From Cordia subcordata (Eukaryota; Streptophyta; Magnoliopsida; Boraginales; Cordiaceae), in contig JAPTOF010000001.1 in assembly GCA_028554755.1 (NCBI GenBank), positions 41,993,501 to 42,057,500 on the forward strand: a stretch of 64,000 nt of DNA, written 5' to 3'. The position numbers were made by a program, and so were the translations under genes. Below are positions 20,732 to 32,654 of this stretch, in pieces (positions within the stretch are counted from its first letter, which is position 1; every line of letters starts with the position of its first letter). The notes under the pieces were generated by a model that was given only the letters and a program-made list of their open reading frames with translations, was not told the DNA's origin and did not search any database.

Positions 20732-22120
20732 TGATGGGCGTCGAAACTACCAAAAATAAATTCCTATGCCTTACCTTGCAATTTTAATTTGTGTACGCGG
20801 TGAGAAAAAGGTCGAGTCCACATAGATTGGAGAAATTTAGAATATGCTACTTATGTCAAGTAGATTAATCAAGCAAGTCACAAGCAAAACTAAGGGGTTT
20901 AAATGCAAAAATAAGTAAAATAAGCAAAATTGTCCAGCCATTAGTCGTGCTGCGTGGGCACGCAGCTGGGCAGAAAAATAAAAACGTAAATAAAAAATAA
21001 AAATAACTAAAATAGACAATTTTAAATTAACACAAGGTCGGAAAAACAAGAATTCAACAAGAATTAAATATAGCCTCAGGAACAATCGCAATTTCGGTCA
21101 ACAAATCTGATCCTAGATGTAAAAATACTTTCAACTATTTCGATAAATCAGTTATGGCTATTGGCTCGGCCTAATAACCTCATCTTTCTTTACATAATTG
21201 ATAATGGTTTAAATCCCTACGATTTTTCCGCTATCGCCTTACCTATTAGACGTTCTAATCCGCGGAGATGCCCGCAAGATCTATCTATAGGCAGCAGTAA
21301 GAATCTAGAAAGACCTGATTCTAAAAGTCAATACTCTTGCGGTAATTGCTCATTTAGATTGCGTAATTACACAGGATACCTGGTTACCACTATTTTTAGA
21401 TTAATTAAATTAATCTAATTAGTTACCTATTGTCATGCAATTGAATAACCGTGCATAAAATTAAACAATTACAGAACAACATTAATTCTTGAAATAGTAA
21501 ATACGCAAATATCAAAAAAACATGAAAGGGATAAAATAATTAGATCTCACGGAATTGATGAACCGAAATTTTGATTAATCTTCGGCTAGAAAAGAAAATT
21601 AGAACAACTTGTCCATGAATTTCGCCAAAAGAATAAAGAGAAAATTTACTGTTGTCTGCTAAAAGCTGTCTATTAAAAGCTGTCTACTAAAAGCTGTCTA
21701 CCTCTCAAGTGTAAATAAGAGGTATTTATATAATAAAAACCCTAACCTATTTTCCTTATTGGATAAGGAAACCTGGCCCAAAAAGAATAAAAAGGTAAAA
21801 GCCTAAAATAAGTCCAACAAAATAAAAAGCCTGCTAATATTTAATCTAATTTCTTCTAAAAGCCCAGAAAAATATCTTCAATCTTGGTCAACCCAGTCAA
21901 AAATCGCGTAGCAATCAAACGGCATTTTTTCACGTGACGACGTCAACTTTGACCGCTACAAACTTGTCCAAAAAGCTTCAATATCCATATGTAATGCGTC
22001 CAGCTCCTTTTCCTAAGCACATTTATGCAAAATTACATTAAAAATATCGATTAAGAAGTATCCTATTCCAAAATCAAGAGTATCTAACATATAAATTAAA
22101 TACTTATTTAGAACTTATCA
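20732..22120 (-). repeat. Left (3') LTR of the Athila-like element, 1389 bp
   Basis: Begins TGATGGGCGTCGAAAC and ends AACTTATCA, the canonical TG...CA. Compared by eye with the right LTR, about a dozen differences fall in the first 115 bases and fewer elsewhere. It has three copies of a TAAAAGCTGTCTA-type unit near 21659-21705, where the right LTR has two; that accounts for the 13-bp length difference. Confidence 0.93.
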
Positions 22121-22134
22121 AATTCCCCCACACT
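22121..22134 (-). other. Polypurine tract of the Athila-like element
   Basis: On the minus strand AGTGTGGGGGAATT ends exactly at the left LTR boundary. This is the purine-rich primer for plus-strand DNA synthesis expected next to a 3' LTR, and it fixes the element's orientation. Confidence 0.85.
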
Positions 22135-24275
22135 TGAACCATGCTTGCCCTCAAGCATGAAAATAATTAAAAACAAAGACTTCACATGCGAGATCGACCA
22201 TGAATGTAGCTTTGTAAAGATCAAATGCTAACTTTTTCAAACCAAGAACAATCCTATTCAAGAAATAAGGTGATAATTCCAAGCATAAAATTGTTGTTCC
22301 CGTACCTATCTTTACAAAGCAATAGCTCATTCTACAAACACATATTACCAAACATATTCAAGGCATGCAGCACTTCAAACAACAAGACTTGACTCAATCA
22401 AATAGCCTTCAAAACGCCAACTTTTTAGTAAATAGAATTCCCCCAAAAATAAATAATTTTAAGCAAGCAAACATGATCACATGTTGTATTTTCACCAGAA
22501 ATTTCCACCAAGCTTCAAAACAACTCAACCTTCTTACAAAGCAAACTTAGGCACGCAATCCTTCAAAAATCCTTCCACCACAACTCAAAAAAAACTCGAG
22601 AAGGAAAACAAAGACAAGCCAGTTTTTAGCAAGATAAAGCTATTACCACCACACGTATAAGTTACCTGGATAGCATCCAAACACTATGTAAATGAACCTT
22701 GTACTAGTTAAAACACACACAAATGATTAAAGCCAAGTATGATTATGCCAATGCAAAGAAGAGAAATCAAAAACACTGCCTCGATGTGCAATTTTCCTCA
22801 AAAAACAAGTTTGTACCTAAGCTCAGCTGCCGGAAGGCCGGATCACTTCAACTGCTTTCATTCACTTTCATACATAACTTTCATAATTTGCCAAGAATGT
22901 CACTTAACCTTTTTACAAGATAACAAACATTTGTGATGAATGCCCCCGGTTACTCAGTTGGTCACAATTCTAGGTGGCTTTTAGCTCTACTCATAGTCCC
23001 CTTTCTTTTTCTTTTCTTTTCTTTTTTTTTTTGAAGACCAGCGGAGTAAAAAGACGCTTTTTATTTTACTTTTTTTTTTTCATAGTTTGACTTTCAGCAC
23101 TTTTACAGGAGTGACCTCAACCCCGACATAACTTTCCAAGGCACGTACTTTTTCACAATTTTACCACAAAAATAAATCAAGGCAACCACCCATGAAACTC
23201 AAACTAAGCATTGGATTTCAATTTAAGCACATGCACATTTTTAGCTCAAGTTAAGATTAAGCAAGGTTCAAGCACGGCATGTTCAAAGTAACTATCAAAG
23301 ACAACTAAATACAATGGGGATGGATTTACCGCATATACCAACTTACATTTGCAAAAACAAGTTTCCCAAGCATGGGGATTAGACTTTTTCTAAGAGAAAT
23401 GCCAAGTTCACAAAGAAGAAAGTTGAGTAAAAAGAAAAATAATTTGACAAAAAGAGCTTTTAAAAACTTACTAGATTGACTCTAAAAAATAAAGGATAAA
23501 GAAACAAAAAACCGTCAAACCTAAGACATTAATGGACTCCCAAAAAAAAAATTTACAAAACACTTAACCAAAATTTTTTTGGTCATTGTTCTGGTTTTTC
23601 TTTTTCTTTTTTTTTCTTTTTAAAGACTTAAGAAATACTAACTAAAACACATATATTCACAAGATTCAATATTCCACATTGAAAACATATCCAAACACCA
23701 AAAAGACTCAAAATAAATGACTAAAACGAAGCACTCTTCCCCCACACTTATCATGCACATTGTCCTCAATGTGTAAAGAAAAGAAAATAATAAAATAAAA
23801 GAAAGATAAAACAAAATTAAGGGAAAAAAATAATAATAATAAAAATAAGAGAACTTCCCTTAAAAGAGGTGTGGGAGGTTGTGGAACTGGATATCATTCA
23901 TCTGGAGTGGGGCCATGGTACTCAACGAGATTCACCATATTTTTGTGATTTTTCAAAATAGCCTTTACGTGCCCACGCCTAAGCATTCAGTACCCAAATT
24001 TTTCAGAAAACAGTTCAAAAACTCACCAAAATTCCAAAGCAACTCCTACCTGTAAATATCAAAACTCTCATACAACATATTTAGATCAAAGTTATGATTC
24101 TCAAGGAAGAAGAAAATAAAAAAAATAAAAAAAAGAAAATTCCTAAAAAAAAATTGAAAAAATTGAAAATTAACTAGAAAATACTAGAAAACTCAAAATT
24201 GAAAATTTTAACTTTGTGGGTTGCCTCCCACTAGCGCCTTTGCTTAACGTCATTGGCTCGACGTAGCCAATTCAT
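22135..24275 (-). other. Long 3' non-coding region of the Athila-like element
   Basis: About 2.1 kb between the end of the fused ORF and the polypurine tract. It contains several polypyrimidine/poly-T runs on the plus strand (near 23000, 23065, 23600) and only short frames. In Athila relatives an envelope-like ORF can occupy this place; none is recognisable here. Confidence 0.6.
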
Positions 24276-25664
24276 CTAAGCTTTATTCGGTGGCTTTTCT
24301 GGCTCAATTATTTCACGAATGCGCTTCAAATGATGTCCATCAACTTTGATGATTTTGTCATTGCTCGAGCTCTTCATTTCAACTGCACCACAAGAAAACA
24401 ATTTAGTAATAACAAAAGGACCTACCCATTTAGTCCGTGGATCATTAGGAAATAATTTAAAACTAGAGTGATGATATAAAACTTTTTGTTCGACTAAAAA
24501 TTGTTTTCCATCAATAACTTTTTTTTGCAAACTCTTTTTCTTTTTCTTGCGAATTTTTGCCTTCCCACAAACATTGCTTTTCTTCTTCTCCAACTCTTGG
24601 GGTTTTAACTTTCTATGTGCACCCCTCTTGTCCACCATAGGTGGATTCAAGCGACTTTGAATTTTTCCCATTGGCTTCCCTTGATTTTTCCGCTTGGCAA
24701 TTGATTCCTGCAAGTTAGTGCTACCTGCAAAAGTCTTCTTAAATTCTTTCGGCTTTTCTAGAGTAGGACTTTCACAAGAAGTAACAATTAGCTTATTATC
24801 ATCAATTGTTTCTAAAGCAAAAACACAAGACGCCTCACTAGGATTTTTCATGTCATTATAAACATTAAATTTAACAATGTCTCCATCAAACTCCATAGTG
24901 AGAATACCTTTGTGCACATCAATTTTAGTTTTAGCTGTACTAAGGAATGGTCTGCCTAGCAAAATTTCATAAGACTTGGAAGATGAATCTTCCTCCATAT
25001 CAAGTACATAAAAATCAGCAGGAAAGACCAAATCATCTACTCGTATTAAAACATCTTTTACGACACTTTCAGGATAAACCAAAGACCTATCAGCTAATTG
25101 AATAACAACTCTTGTTTCTTTCAAAGGTCGTACTTTCCAGGGTCCCGCATTCAATGTAGAATAAATGGACTTAGGCATGACATTAATGGAAGCTCCTAAA
25201 TCACACATAGCTTTCTTAATGCATAGAGAGCCTATTTGACAAGAAATAGCAAACATACCGTGGTCCTTGCATTTTGAAGGCAAATCCTTCTTTTTAAGCA
25301 CGGCAGAAACATTCTCCCCCAAACTTATTCTTTCATTCCCAATAAGTCTCTTTTTATTAGTGCGCAATTCTTTCAAAAATTTTGTCATTCGAGGCACTTG
25401 TCTAATTGCATCAAGTAAGGGAATATTTACCTCTATCTTGCGAAAAACCTCGAAAATCTCTTTCTCTTCCTTCTCTTTTTTGGACTTTGTGAATCTTTCA
25501 GGAAAAGGAGGTTTAACCACTAGCTTCGTACCATTTTTAGGCTCTATTTTATCTCTGTCCAGCACTTTTTCATCGCATTCTGCACCAATTTTTTCGATTT
25601 CTTTCTCTGTTTCAAGTGCTGTCAACTTTGTGTGCCCACGCCTAGTCTGACAGTGGCTGTCCAC
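24276..25664 (-). CDS. Retrotransposon protease fused to integrase C-terminal tail, 462 aa
   Basis: One uninterrupted frame. Residues 1-125 are a charged, Lys/Glu-rich linker typical of the gag-protease junction in Athila-like elements. The aspartic protease follows: CDLGASIN at 154-161 holds the catalytic Asp (D-L-G-A-S, a variant frequent in this group), and ILLGRPFL at 234-241 is the conserved flap-end motif. Residues about 283-380 are basic and low-complexity. Residues about 383-449 match the C-terminal part of a Ty3 integrase (KVLYHHSSFKLFP, KWVGPFVITKLF, GAVEM). Reverse transcriptase, RNase H and the integrase zinc and catalytic domains are missing between these, yet the frame is preserved. 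A start at 25664 is only the first Met; translation would normally come from gag. Whether the fusion is expressed is unknown. Confidence 0.85.
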   Translation of the reverse strand: MDSHCQTRRGHTKLTALETEKEIEKIGAECDEKVLDRDKIEPKNGTKLVVKPPFPERFTKSKKEKEEKEIFEVFRKIEVNIPLLDAIRQVPRMTKFLKELRTNKKRLIGNERISLGENVSAVLKKKDLPSKCKDHGMFAISCQIGSLCIKKAMCDLGASINVMPKSIYSTLNAGPWKVRPLKETRVVIQLADRSLVYPESVVKDVLIRVDDLVFPADFYVLDMEEDSSSKSYEILLGRPFLSTAKTKIDVHKGILTMEFDGDIVKFNVYNDMKNPSEASCVFALETIDDNKLIVTSCESPTLEKPKEFKKTFAGSTNLQESIAKRKNQGKPMGKIQSRLNPPMVDKRGAHRKLKPQELEKKKSNVCGKAKIRKKKKKSLQKKVIDGKQFLVEQKVLYHHSSFKLFPNDPRTKWVGPFVITKLFSCGAVEMKSSSNDKIIKVDGHHLKRIREIIEPEKPPNKA

Positions 25665-25875
25665 CAGCTCTTTTTCACTTCGTAGAGTAATTGCGCATGC
25701 ATTTTCCTTTGGATTAACAATCGTTTGAGAAGGTAATTTGTGTCTCTAAATTCTTTATGCTTGCCCTTGTTTCTTGTTGAAATTGTTGAGTGTTAAGAGC
25801 AAGAGATTTCACAATATCCTCAAGAGAAGTACCTGAACTTGAAGGTGTGGGCTGCAATGGTGGGGCTGGTCGTGG

Positions 25876-26894
25876 CTAGAAATATTGCAAATTTGGTGAA
25901 TTAAAATTTTTTGGCCTTGCTCCATAGCTCAAGTTTAGGTGATTCTTCCAACCTGGGTTGTATGTATTTGAAAAAGGCTCATATTTTTGTTGTGGTGGAC
26001 CGGAAAACCCTCCAATGGCATTAACATGTTGTTGATCCTCTTCTTGGAGCGTAGGACACATATCAGTTGGGTGTCCCACCATGGCACAAATTTCGCAAAA
26101 TTTTTTAATTGGAACACTACCACTTGTAACCAAACTTTGAACAAGAGAAGTTAGTTGAGTTAACTTTGAATCTAGGGAAGAAATATTTACCTCATTAACT
26201 CTTTTTGAACACTCGTATCTATTTCCAAATTGTTGTGAATTTGCAACCATGATAGAAATCAAATCTCTAGCCTCTCGATGTGTTTTGTCAACAATGACAC
26301 CTCCACTTGCAACATCCATCATTCTTTTCTCAATTGGAAGCAATCCTTCATAAAAATATTAGATAAGAGATTGTTCAGAAATCCCATGTTGGGGGCAACT
26401 TGCACAAAGTCTTTTAAATCTCTCCCAATAATCATAAAGCAACTCCGAATCCCCTTGCTTGATGGCACAAATTTCTCTTCTAATTACCGCAGCTCTAGAA
26501 GCTGGAAATAATTTGTCAAGGAAAGCTCTAGTCATATCTCCCCAAGTAGTTGTGGAACCGAATGAAAGATAGAATAACCACTCTTTCGCCGCATCAGCCA
26601 AGGAAAAAGGAAATGCTCTTAATTTAATTTGGTCCTCCGTTACACCATTGAGCTTATAGTTGAACAAACTATATGGAACTCTTTGAGATGTTTATGGGGA
26701 TCTTCATTCTCCAACGCACGAAAAGTGGGTAAAAGACGAACTAATCCTGATTTTAGCTCGAAATTGACATTAAGCTCCGGATAAGTGATGCAAAAAGGTG
26801 ATTGATTCAAAGGGACAGCGGTTAATTCACGTAAAGTTCTATTATTTTCAGCCATCTCCTCTCCTTTTTTGGACTCACTAGATGATTCGGACAA
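25876..26894 (-). pseudogene. Athila-like gag, three shifted frames
   Basis: Read in order: 26894-26640 gives the N-terminus (ENNRTLRELTAVPLNQSPFC, then YPELNVNFELK). Next, 26667-26359 gives the retrotransposon gag domain (AKEWLFYLSFGSTTTWGDM, AFLDKLFPASRA, YWERFKRLCASCPQHG). Last, 26343-25876 gives the C-terminus with a CX2CX4HX4C zinc knuckle (CEICAMVGHPTDMC). Each step needs a frame change or passes a stop, so gag as read here is not intact. Gag would form the virus-like particle and bind RNA. It starts about 150 bases inside the primer site. Confidence 0.82.
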
Positions 26895-27047
26895 AGCTTG
26901 TGATGTTTCGGATTGTTTATTAAGTTATTTCCGCAACTTTGCTTCTTTTTTTTTTCAAGCTCTTTGCGATCTTTTCAATCTTGGATCAAAATGCAACTCA
27001 CCTATATGATCTGACCTTGTCATGAAAAGCAAAAAATTTCAACACCA

Positions 27048-27066
27048 ATCCCCGGCAACGGCGCCA
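27048..27066 (-). other. Primer-binding site for tRNA-Asp
   Basis: The minus strand reads TGGCGCCGTTGCCGGGGAT, complementary to the 3' end of plant tRNA-Asp(GTC) including CCA. Five bases separate it from the LTR at 27072. This primer is common in Athila/Tat-type Ty3 elements. Confidence 0.85.
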
Positions 27067-27071
27067 AAATT

Positions 27072-28447
27072 TGATGGGCGTCGAAACCACCAAAAATAAA
27101 TTCCTATTTCTTACTTTGCAACTTTAATTTGTGTACGCGGTAAGAAAAGGGTCAAGTCAATAGGGATTGGAGAAATTTAGAATATGCTACTTATGTCAAG
27201 TAGATTAATCAAGCAAGTCACAAGCAAAATAGAGGGTTTAAATGCAAAAATAAGTAAAATAAGCGAAACTGTCCAGCCACTAGTCGTGCTGCGTGGGCAC
27301 GCAACTGGGCAGAAAAATAAAAACGTAAATAAAAAAATAAAAATGACTAAAATACACAATTCTAAATTAACACAAAGCTGGAAAAACAAGAATTCAACGA
27401 GAATTAAATCTAGCCTGAGGAACAATAGCAATTTCGGTCAATAAATCCGATCCTAGATGCAAAAATACTTTCAACTATTTCGATAAATCAGTTATGGTTA
27501 TTGGCTCGGCCTAATAACCTCATCATTCCTTACAGAGTTGATAACGATTTAAATCGCTATGATTTTTCCCGCTATCGCCTTACCTATTAGACATTCTAAT
27601 CTCCGGAGATGCCTGCAAAATCTATCTATAGACAGCAATAAAAATCTAGAAAGACCTGATTCTAAAAGTCAATACTCTCGCAGTAATTGCTCATTTAGAT
27701 TGCGTAATTACACAGAAAACCTGATTGCCACTATTTTTAAATTAATTAAATTAATCTAATTGGCTACCTATTGTTATGCAATTGAATAACTGTGCACAAA
27801 ATTAAACAATCACAGAACAATATTAATTCTTGAAATAGTAAATACACAAATATCAAAATAACATGAAAGGGATAAAATAATTAGATCTCACGGAATTGAT
27901 GAACTAAAATCTTAATTAATCCTCGGCTAGAAAAGAAAATTAGAACAGCTTGTCTATGAATTTCGCCAAAAGAATAAAGAGAAAGTTTATTGTTGTATGC
28001 TAAAAGCTGTCTATTAAAAGCTGTCTACCTCTCAAGTGCAAATAAGAGGTATTTACATAACAAAAATCCTAACCTATTTTCCTTATTGGATAAGGAAACC
28101 TGGCCCAAAAAGAATAAAAAAGTAAAAGCCTGAAATAAGTCCAACAAAATAAAAAGCCTGCTAATATTTAATCTAATTCCTTCCAAAAGCCCAGAAAAAT
28201 ATCTTCAATCTTGGTCAACCCAGTCAAAACCCGCGTAGCAATCAAACGACATTTTTTCACGTGACGACGTCAACTTTGACCGCTACAAACTTGTCCAAAA
28301 AGCTTCAATATCCATATGTAATGCGTCCAACTCCTTTTCCTAAACACATTTATGCAAAATTACATTAAAAACATCGATTAAGAAGCATTCTATTCCAAAA
28401 TCAAGTGCATCTAACATATAAATTAAATACTTATTTAGAACTTATTA
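27072..28447 (-). repeat. Right (5') LTR of the Athila-like element, 1376 bp
   Basis: Begins TGATGGGCGTCGAAAC and ends AACTTATTA; the expected terminal C is T here, probably a post-insertion change since the left LTR keeps CA. Adjoins the primer site on the inside and GTAGC on the outside. Confidence 0.93.
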
Positions 28448-28589
28448 GTAGCGAACTCATAAGAAACGTACGGGTTATTACTTTTTTCTCTCACTTTGTA
28501 ATTTGTTTATATGATTTTGTATCACTCTCATCTCTTGCTTTATAGTACAAACAAATTTTTGTTTTTTGTTTACAACTTAAGCTTCAATT

Positions 28590-29790
28590 TCCAAGACACA
28601 TCAATGTGGATAGAGTGCTTTTACACCTTTTTGATGTCAACTTTAGGGCATTGAAACGTCACTCGATACAAGATATTTTTAAGCAGGTACATGCTCATTT
28701 AACGAACAAGTTAAGGATAAGGCTCGAACAGCATCAGTTTAGCACTATTGAAATAGAGGAAGAGCTTGACAACCTTTCAACTCCATCAGGTTATACCATA
28801 GTCCAATGGGTGAAATTCAAGAACTATATTAAATCAAATAAATATAAGGTATATTATAACAAAGGTGTAAAATAGTTACTTCTTTTCTACTTTGTTATTT
28901 CAATTAATGTCATGTTTATTTTACTTATAGAAACTCTCAGAGCGTGGAAAGAAGGCATGTGCATAAAAGAGTTATTTGTACACAATTGGCTCTAAGAGTT
29001 TTGCATAAGTTCATAAATATGTGAGATTCTTTTCTTGCTTTTTATAGCAATTTGTGAGTTTTGACACATTAGTTCTTTGAAATTGTTTTCTGAATTTATG
29101 ATAAGAAATGAAGAATAAAAGGAAAGTTGGATATGTTGCGCTTTTTGAGCTAATTCATAAGAGAAATGATAGGACTTATGCGAGAGAATTATCAAAGGAG
29201 TTCATGGTATCAACTATTAAATCATTTTCTTAATTGTATACTTTTTATGTTTTTAAGTATTCTAGGTTAACTTGCATTCTTTATTTATAGAAATCTGCTA
29301 AGTCAATGGTGGAGAGGTATATGGCTAGTGGATCCTACAATAGTCAATATGATGTGGAAAACAAGGTGTGGAATAAGTGTATGGGTGACGATAGGCCAGG
29401 ATTTGCACGTGGCTCTGGCATCGGAGCTACAAAATCAAAGTCAAAAGCATTAAGGCAGACTTGATGAGAATGGTAAATGAAAGATTAGCTAGTGATGTAT
29501 CTAGTGTTACAATGCGCAAGTTTGAGAATATGGTTGGTCAACAACAAAAGATGATAGAGCAACAAAGACAAATGATTAAACAACAACAAAAATTGATGAT
29601 TGAATAACAACGACAAATGATGGAGCAACACCAAAAAATGATGAAGTATTATATGCATAAAACTAACTAAACCATCGAACATTTAGCATCTAAACTCCAG
29701 TTATATAGAGTTGCATGTGGAGTGTTCAGTGGGAATAATACATCTACACCTTATGGAGGATATTCTCACACTAGTGGTGTGTTCACTACA
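28590..29790 (+). pseudogene. CACTA (En/Spm) transposase-related gene remnant, Transposase_24-like
   Basis: Several exon-like pieces follow one another. At 28606-28846, ALKRHSIQDIFKQVHAHL leads to WVKFKNYIKSNKYK and a GT donor. After an AG at about 28931 comes KLSERGKKA; an in-frame stop and frame change follow, then YTIGSKSFA. 29110-29205 reads ALFELIHKRNDRTYARELSK. 29291-29455 reads SMVERYMASGSYNSQYD then WNKCMGDDRPGFARGSGIGA. 29505-29650 is a Gln-rich coiled coil (QQQKMIEQQRQM). The order and the GSKSFA and RPG..RG.G.G motifs are those of the plant En/Spm-associated Transposase_24 family. Stops and shifts show it is dead. It is the left flank of the copia insertion at 30970. Confidence 0.62.
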
Positions 29791-29799
29791 TAGGTTAGT

Positions 29800-30964
29800 T
29801 TCTAAACATTGCTTATATTTTAAATCATCCTTGTTGAAGTGATCAAATTCCATGTTGATTTTAGTGTATGGCGATGCATACTTGAATTAGAGTATTTGCA
29901 GATGTTTATATGCAAATTAGTATTATTGGTTGTTGATATTTTAGCCTAACGTTTTGAGTTGTTGACTTTTATCCAAATTCTTTCTAACTCATTTTGACTC
30001 GTAAATCTTGTCCTTCTCAATATCGATAAATTAGTATGTTAGCAAGAAATTTACAAATGAATCGTATGATCAGCTACTTGTTGTTGTTCTATCTCTATGG
30101 TTAGTAATAATTTTCTTATTAGTAATGTATCAACATGTTTAAATCTGCTATCGCCAACGGAAAAGAAGTGAGGATTTTGCTACAGATTCTAGTTTGCTGA
30201 ACAAAATGCTTGCATTCATTGGACTGATCCTACTTTGTTCATCATATAACTTAAGTTTTTTATAATCATTTCCCCGTTTTAGAATCGTGCCTAAATATAA
30301 CTTTTCATTGCATTTTAGACAGATGTTGAGTTAGAAAAGTGAAGAGAAAATTTCACCAAGGAGTTGGCTTTTGTTTATGCTGATATGGTATGTTCCCAAA
30401 GCTTAGACAATTATGTGAGTTACATTCTACTAATTTTGCAGTAACATCTTAAACAAAGTATATCCCATCCCATTAGACAGGGTTTGGAGTTTTTCTTGTG
30501 TGCAATGTGGCATGAGAATCTCTTTGCATTCCATTATGAAGAAGCAAATTGCAATAATACAGTCATGAAAAACTCTATTTACTATTTTCTAGATGACAGG
30601 CAGATTTCTTGTTGCCGGTTCTTAGCTTGCTTGTCTAGTAACCTTAGGTCCCTCTTGAATCAGTTTGAGGGTAAGGGGCCCTATTATTCCTTTTCCTTTC
30701 CAAGATAGCTTTAAACATTTCTAAAACCATTTTGATAAATGACAATCTAGCTAGTTCTAATTTTCTTTGTTCTCTTGTGACTTTAGCTATCACATCCCTT
30801 TTGCAGTATTGTTGTTTATAATTATTGGGGAACTTCATAAAGCACGTAAGCTCTAATATTAATAATTGGTGTGAGAAAATGTCTCCAGGAATTGAGGCAA
30901 ATGATGAGAACTATTATATGGACTGATTTAAACATGATGGTTCAAAATTCGAGCTTTTTAAAAC
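29800..30964 (+). other. Interior of the decayed CACTA element
   Basis: No intact gene. The stretch lies between the transposase remnant and the copia insertion point. A short phrase near 30325 (TTGAGTTAGAAAAGTGAA) resembles one near 41010 (GAGCTGGAAAAGTGAAGGC) beyond the copia element, so both may come from related transposase exons. Confidence 0.35.
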
Positions 30965-30969
30965 CGATG

Positions 30970-32284
30970 TGTGGGTGCAAATATCTTAAGAGAGGGGGGG
31001 AAATTAAGATATTAATACTAATTTTCGTGTTTAAAATTTACAGAAAATTTACAACTTCTAACAAACAATATATCAAACACAAGATAAGCAAGGTAAGAAG
31101 AATAAAAATAGAAATGTAAGGAGAAGAGAAACAAACGATTTTAAGGTGGTTCGGCCAAGCCTACGTCCACCGCCCAAGGAAGCTCCCCTTAGGACTTCAA
31201 AGATCTCCACTAAGATGCTTCTTCAAAACTTGGTGAAGCACAAACCAAGTTCTTTACAACCTCTTTGAAGCCTAACTTCAAAGAACCCAAGAGATTTACT
31301 CTATAGGATTTCCTCACACTTTACAAGCTTAAATGAATAAATCTCACAAAGATTAAAGCTCTTAAAGTGTGTATGTACTCAAGAATAAGAAAAGATTGAA
31401 TATGAAATTTTCTTCAAGAAGAAAATGAATAAGCTCTTGAAAGCTCAAATATATTGCAAAAATGGCTCAAAGATGGATTGAATGACGATAAACACTTTAG
31501 CACATTTCAATTGATGATTAGAAAACTGTATTGAATGAGTATTTAAAGAGATTTGGGAGTTAGGGATATGGTAGGTGAAAAAAGAGTGTTTTTTTCGGCC
31601 AGAACGGTAAGAAATAGCTAGTGCATTTATTACAGCTCCCGTTCAGCTGGTCGAATGGCGTGGTCGTCCGGCTGACCCTTCTGCTTCTCTGACTAGGCCG
31701 GACGCCTTAGTCGGTCGACCAGCTAGGGGGTCCGGCTTTTCCCTTCACCTCTCTATTTTGGCCCGGCGACCACCCAAGTCAGCCGGTCGACCAGCTAAGG
31801 GGTCCGGCCACTCCAGAATGTGAAGTAAAGCCAGATTTTTGCACAAAAACAATTTAAGTGCATTTTCACAACTCCAAGTCATTTTGAATAAATTTGTAAA
31901 CATGTTGTGAATTGAAACACCCCAAAAAACTCATTTTATCTCAATGTGTGCATTCAAATACATTTGTGCATATGTTATTTTCAAATGTGCAGGACTTGAA
32001 AATTTTTGTTATGACTAAGAAAAAGATTTTGAGCCAAGTCCACACAATATATAGGCCTTTCACAAAAAGAGCAAGAAGAAAAACAAATCCGGTACCCCTT
32101 ATGGCTTCTCTTCTCCTCCTTATGGCTTCTCATCTTTTCTCCCTTCAGATAAGGCTTTTTGCACATCTTCATATCTTTCAAAGCTTCATATTAATATCAT
32201 CTCATTTTCACAAGAAGCTATTTAGTCAAATAATAAATATATATATTTTCAACATCAAAATCAATAATGAATATTTAGCTAACA
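30970..32284 (-). repeat. Left (3') LTR of the Sirevirus-like element, 1315 bp
   Basis: Starts TGTGGGTGCAAATATC and ends TTTAGCTAACA on the plus strand. By eye about 11 substitutions separate it from the right LTR over the first 235 bases. It contains a GC-rich patch (31630-31810) with repeated GGTCGACC palindromes and GCCGGACGCC words inside otherwise AT-rich sequence. Confidence 0.93.
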
Positions 32285-32299
32285 ATCTCCCCTTTTTTT
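32285..32299 (-). other. Polypurine tract of the Sirevirus-like element
   Basis: Minus strand reads AAAAAAAGGGGAGAT directly against the left LTR, as expected for the plus-strand primer next to a 3' LTR. Confidence 0.85.
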
Positions 32300-32654
32300 A
32301 TGATGACAAAATTTTTTAGATATGAGACAAAAATACTCCACCTTAATATATGCATTTTTTAAAAAAATGCATGCATTTGCAAAGACATGCAAATAACTAT
32401 ATTCAAACAAGTAAAACATATCAACAAAGCATACTATTTACCATTTACTTTTCCAAACGAAGCATACGCCATTCAACATATATCATGCACCATACTTATA
32501 TCATTCACCATACTTCTCCCGCTTTGGCATCATCAAAAGCATTATAAAGGCAGGAAAAGAAATGTATAAAAGAAAAAACTTGTTAATTAAAGTCAATAAT
32601 GTAAAAAAAATTGTTTTCAAGTGGAATGCAAAATGTTTTTCAAAAAGAAGCAAA

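Larger units (their letters stand above)
20732..28447 (-). mobile_element. Athila-like Ty3 retrotransposon, non-autonomous, complete ends
   Basis: Two LTRs (20732-22120 and 27072-28447) in direct orientation enclose about 4.95 kb. The element is flanked by the 5-bp duplication GTAGC at 20727-20731 and 28448-28452. Coding is on the minus strand: a tRNA-Asp primer site inside the right LTR, gag (three broken frames), then one open frame with a protease joined to the integrase C-terminus, then about 2.1 kb of non-coding sequence and a polypurine tract at the left LTR. Reverse transcriptase, RNase H and the integrase core are absent. Gag style, primer and LTR length point to the Athila/Tat branch. 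It would depend on an intact relative for mobility. Confidence 0.92.
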
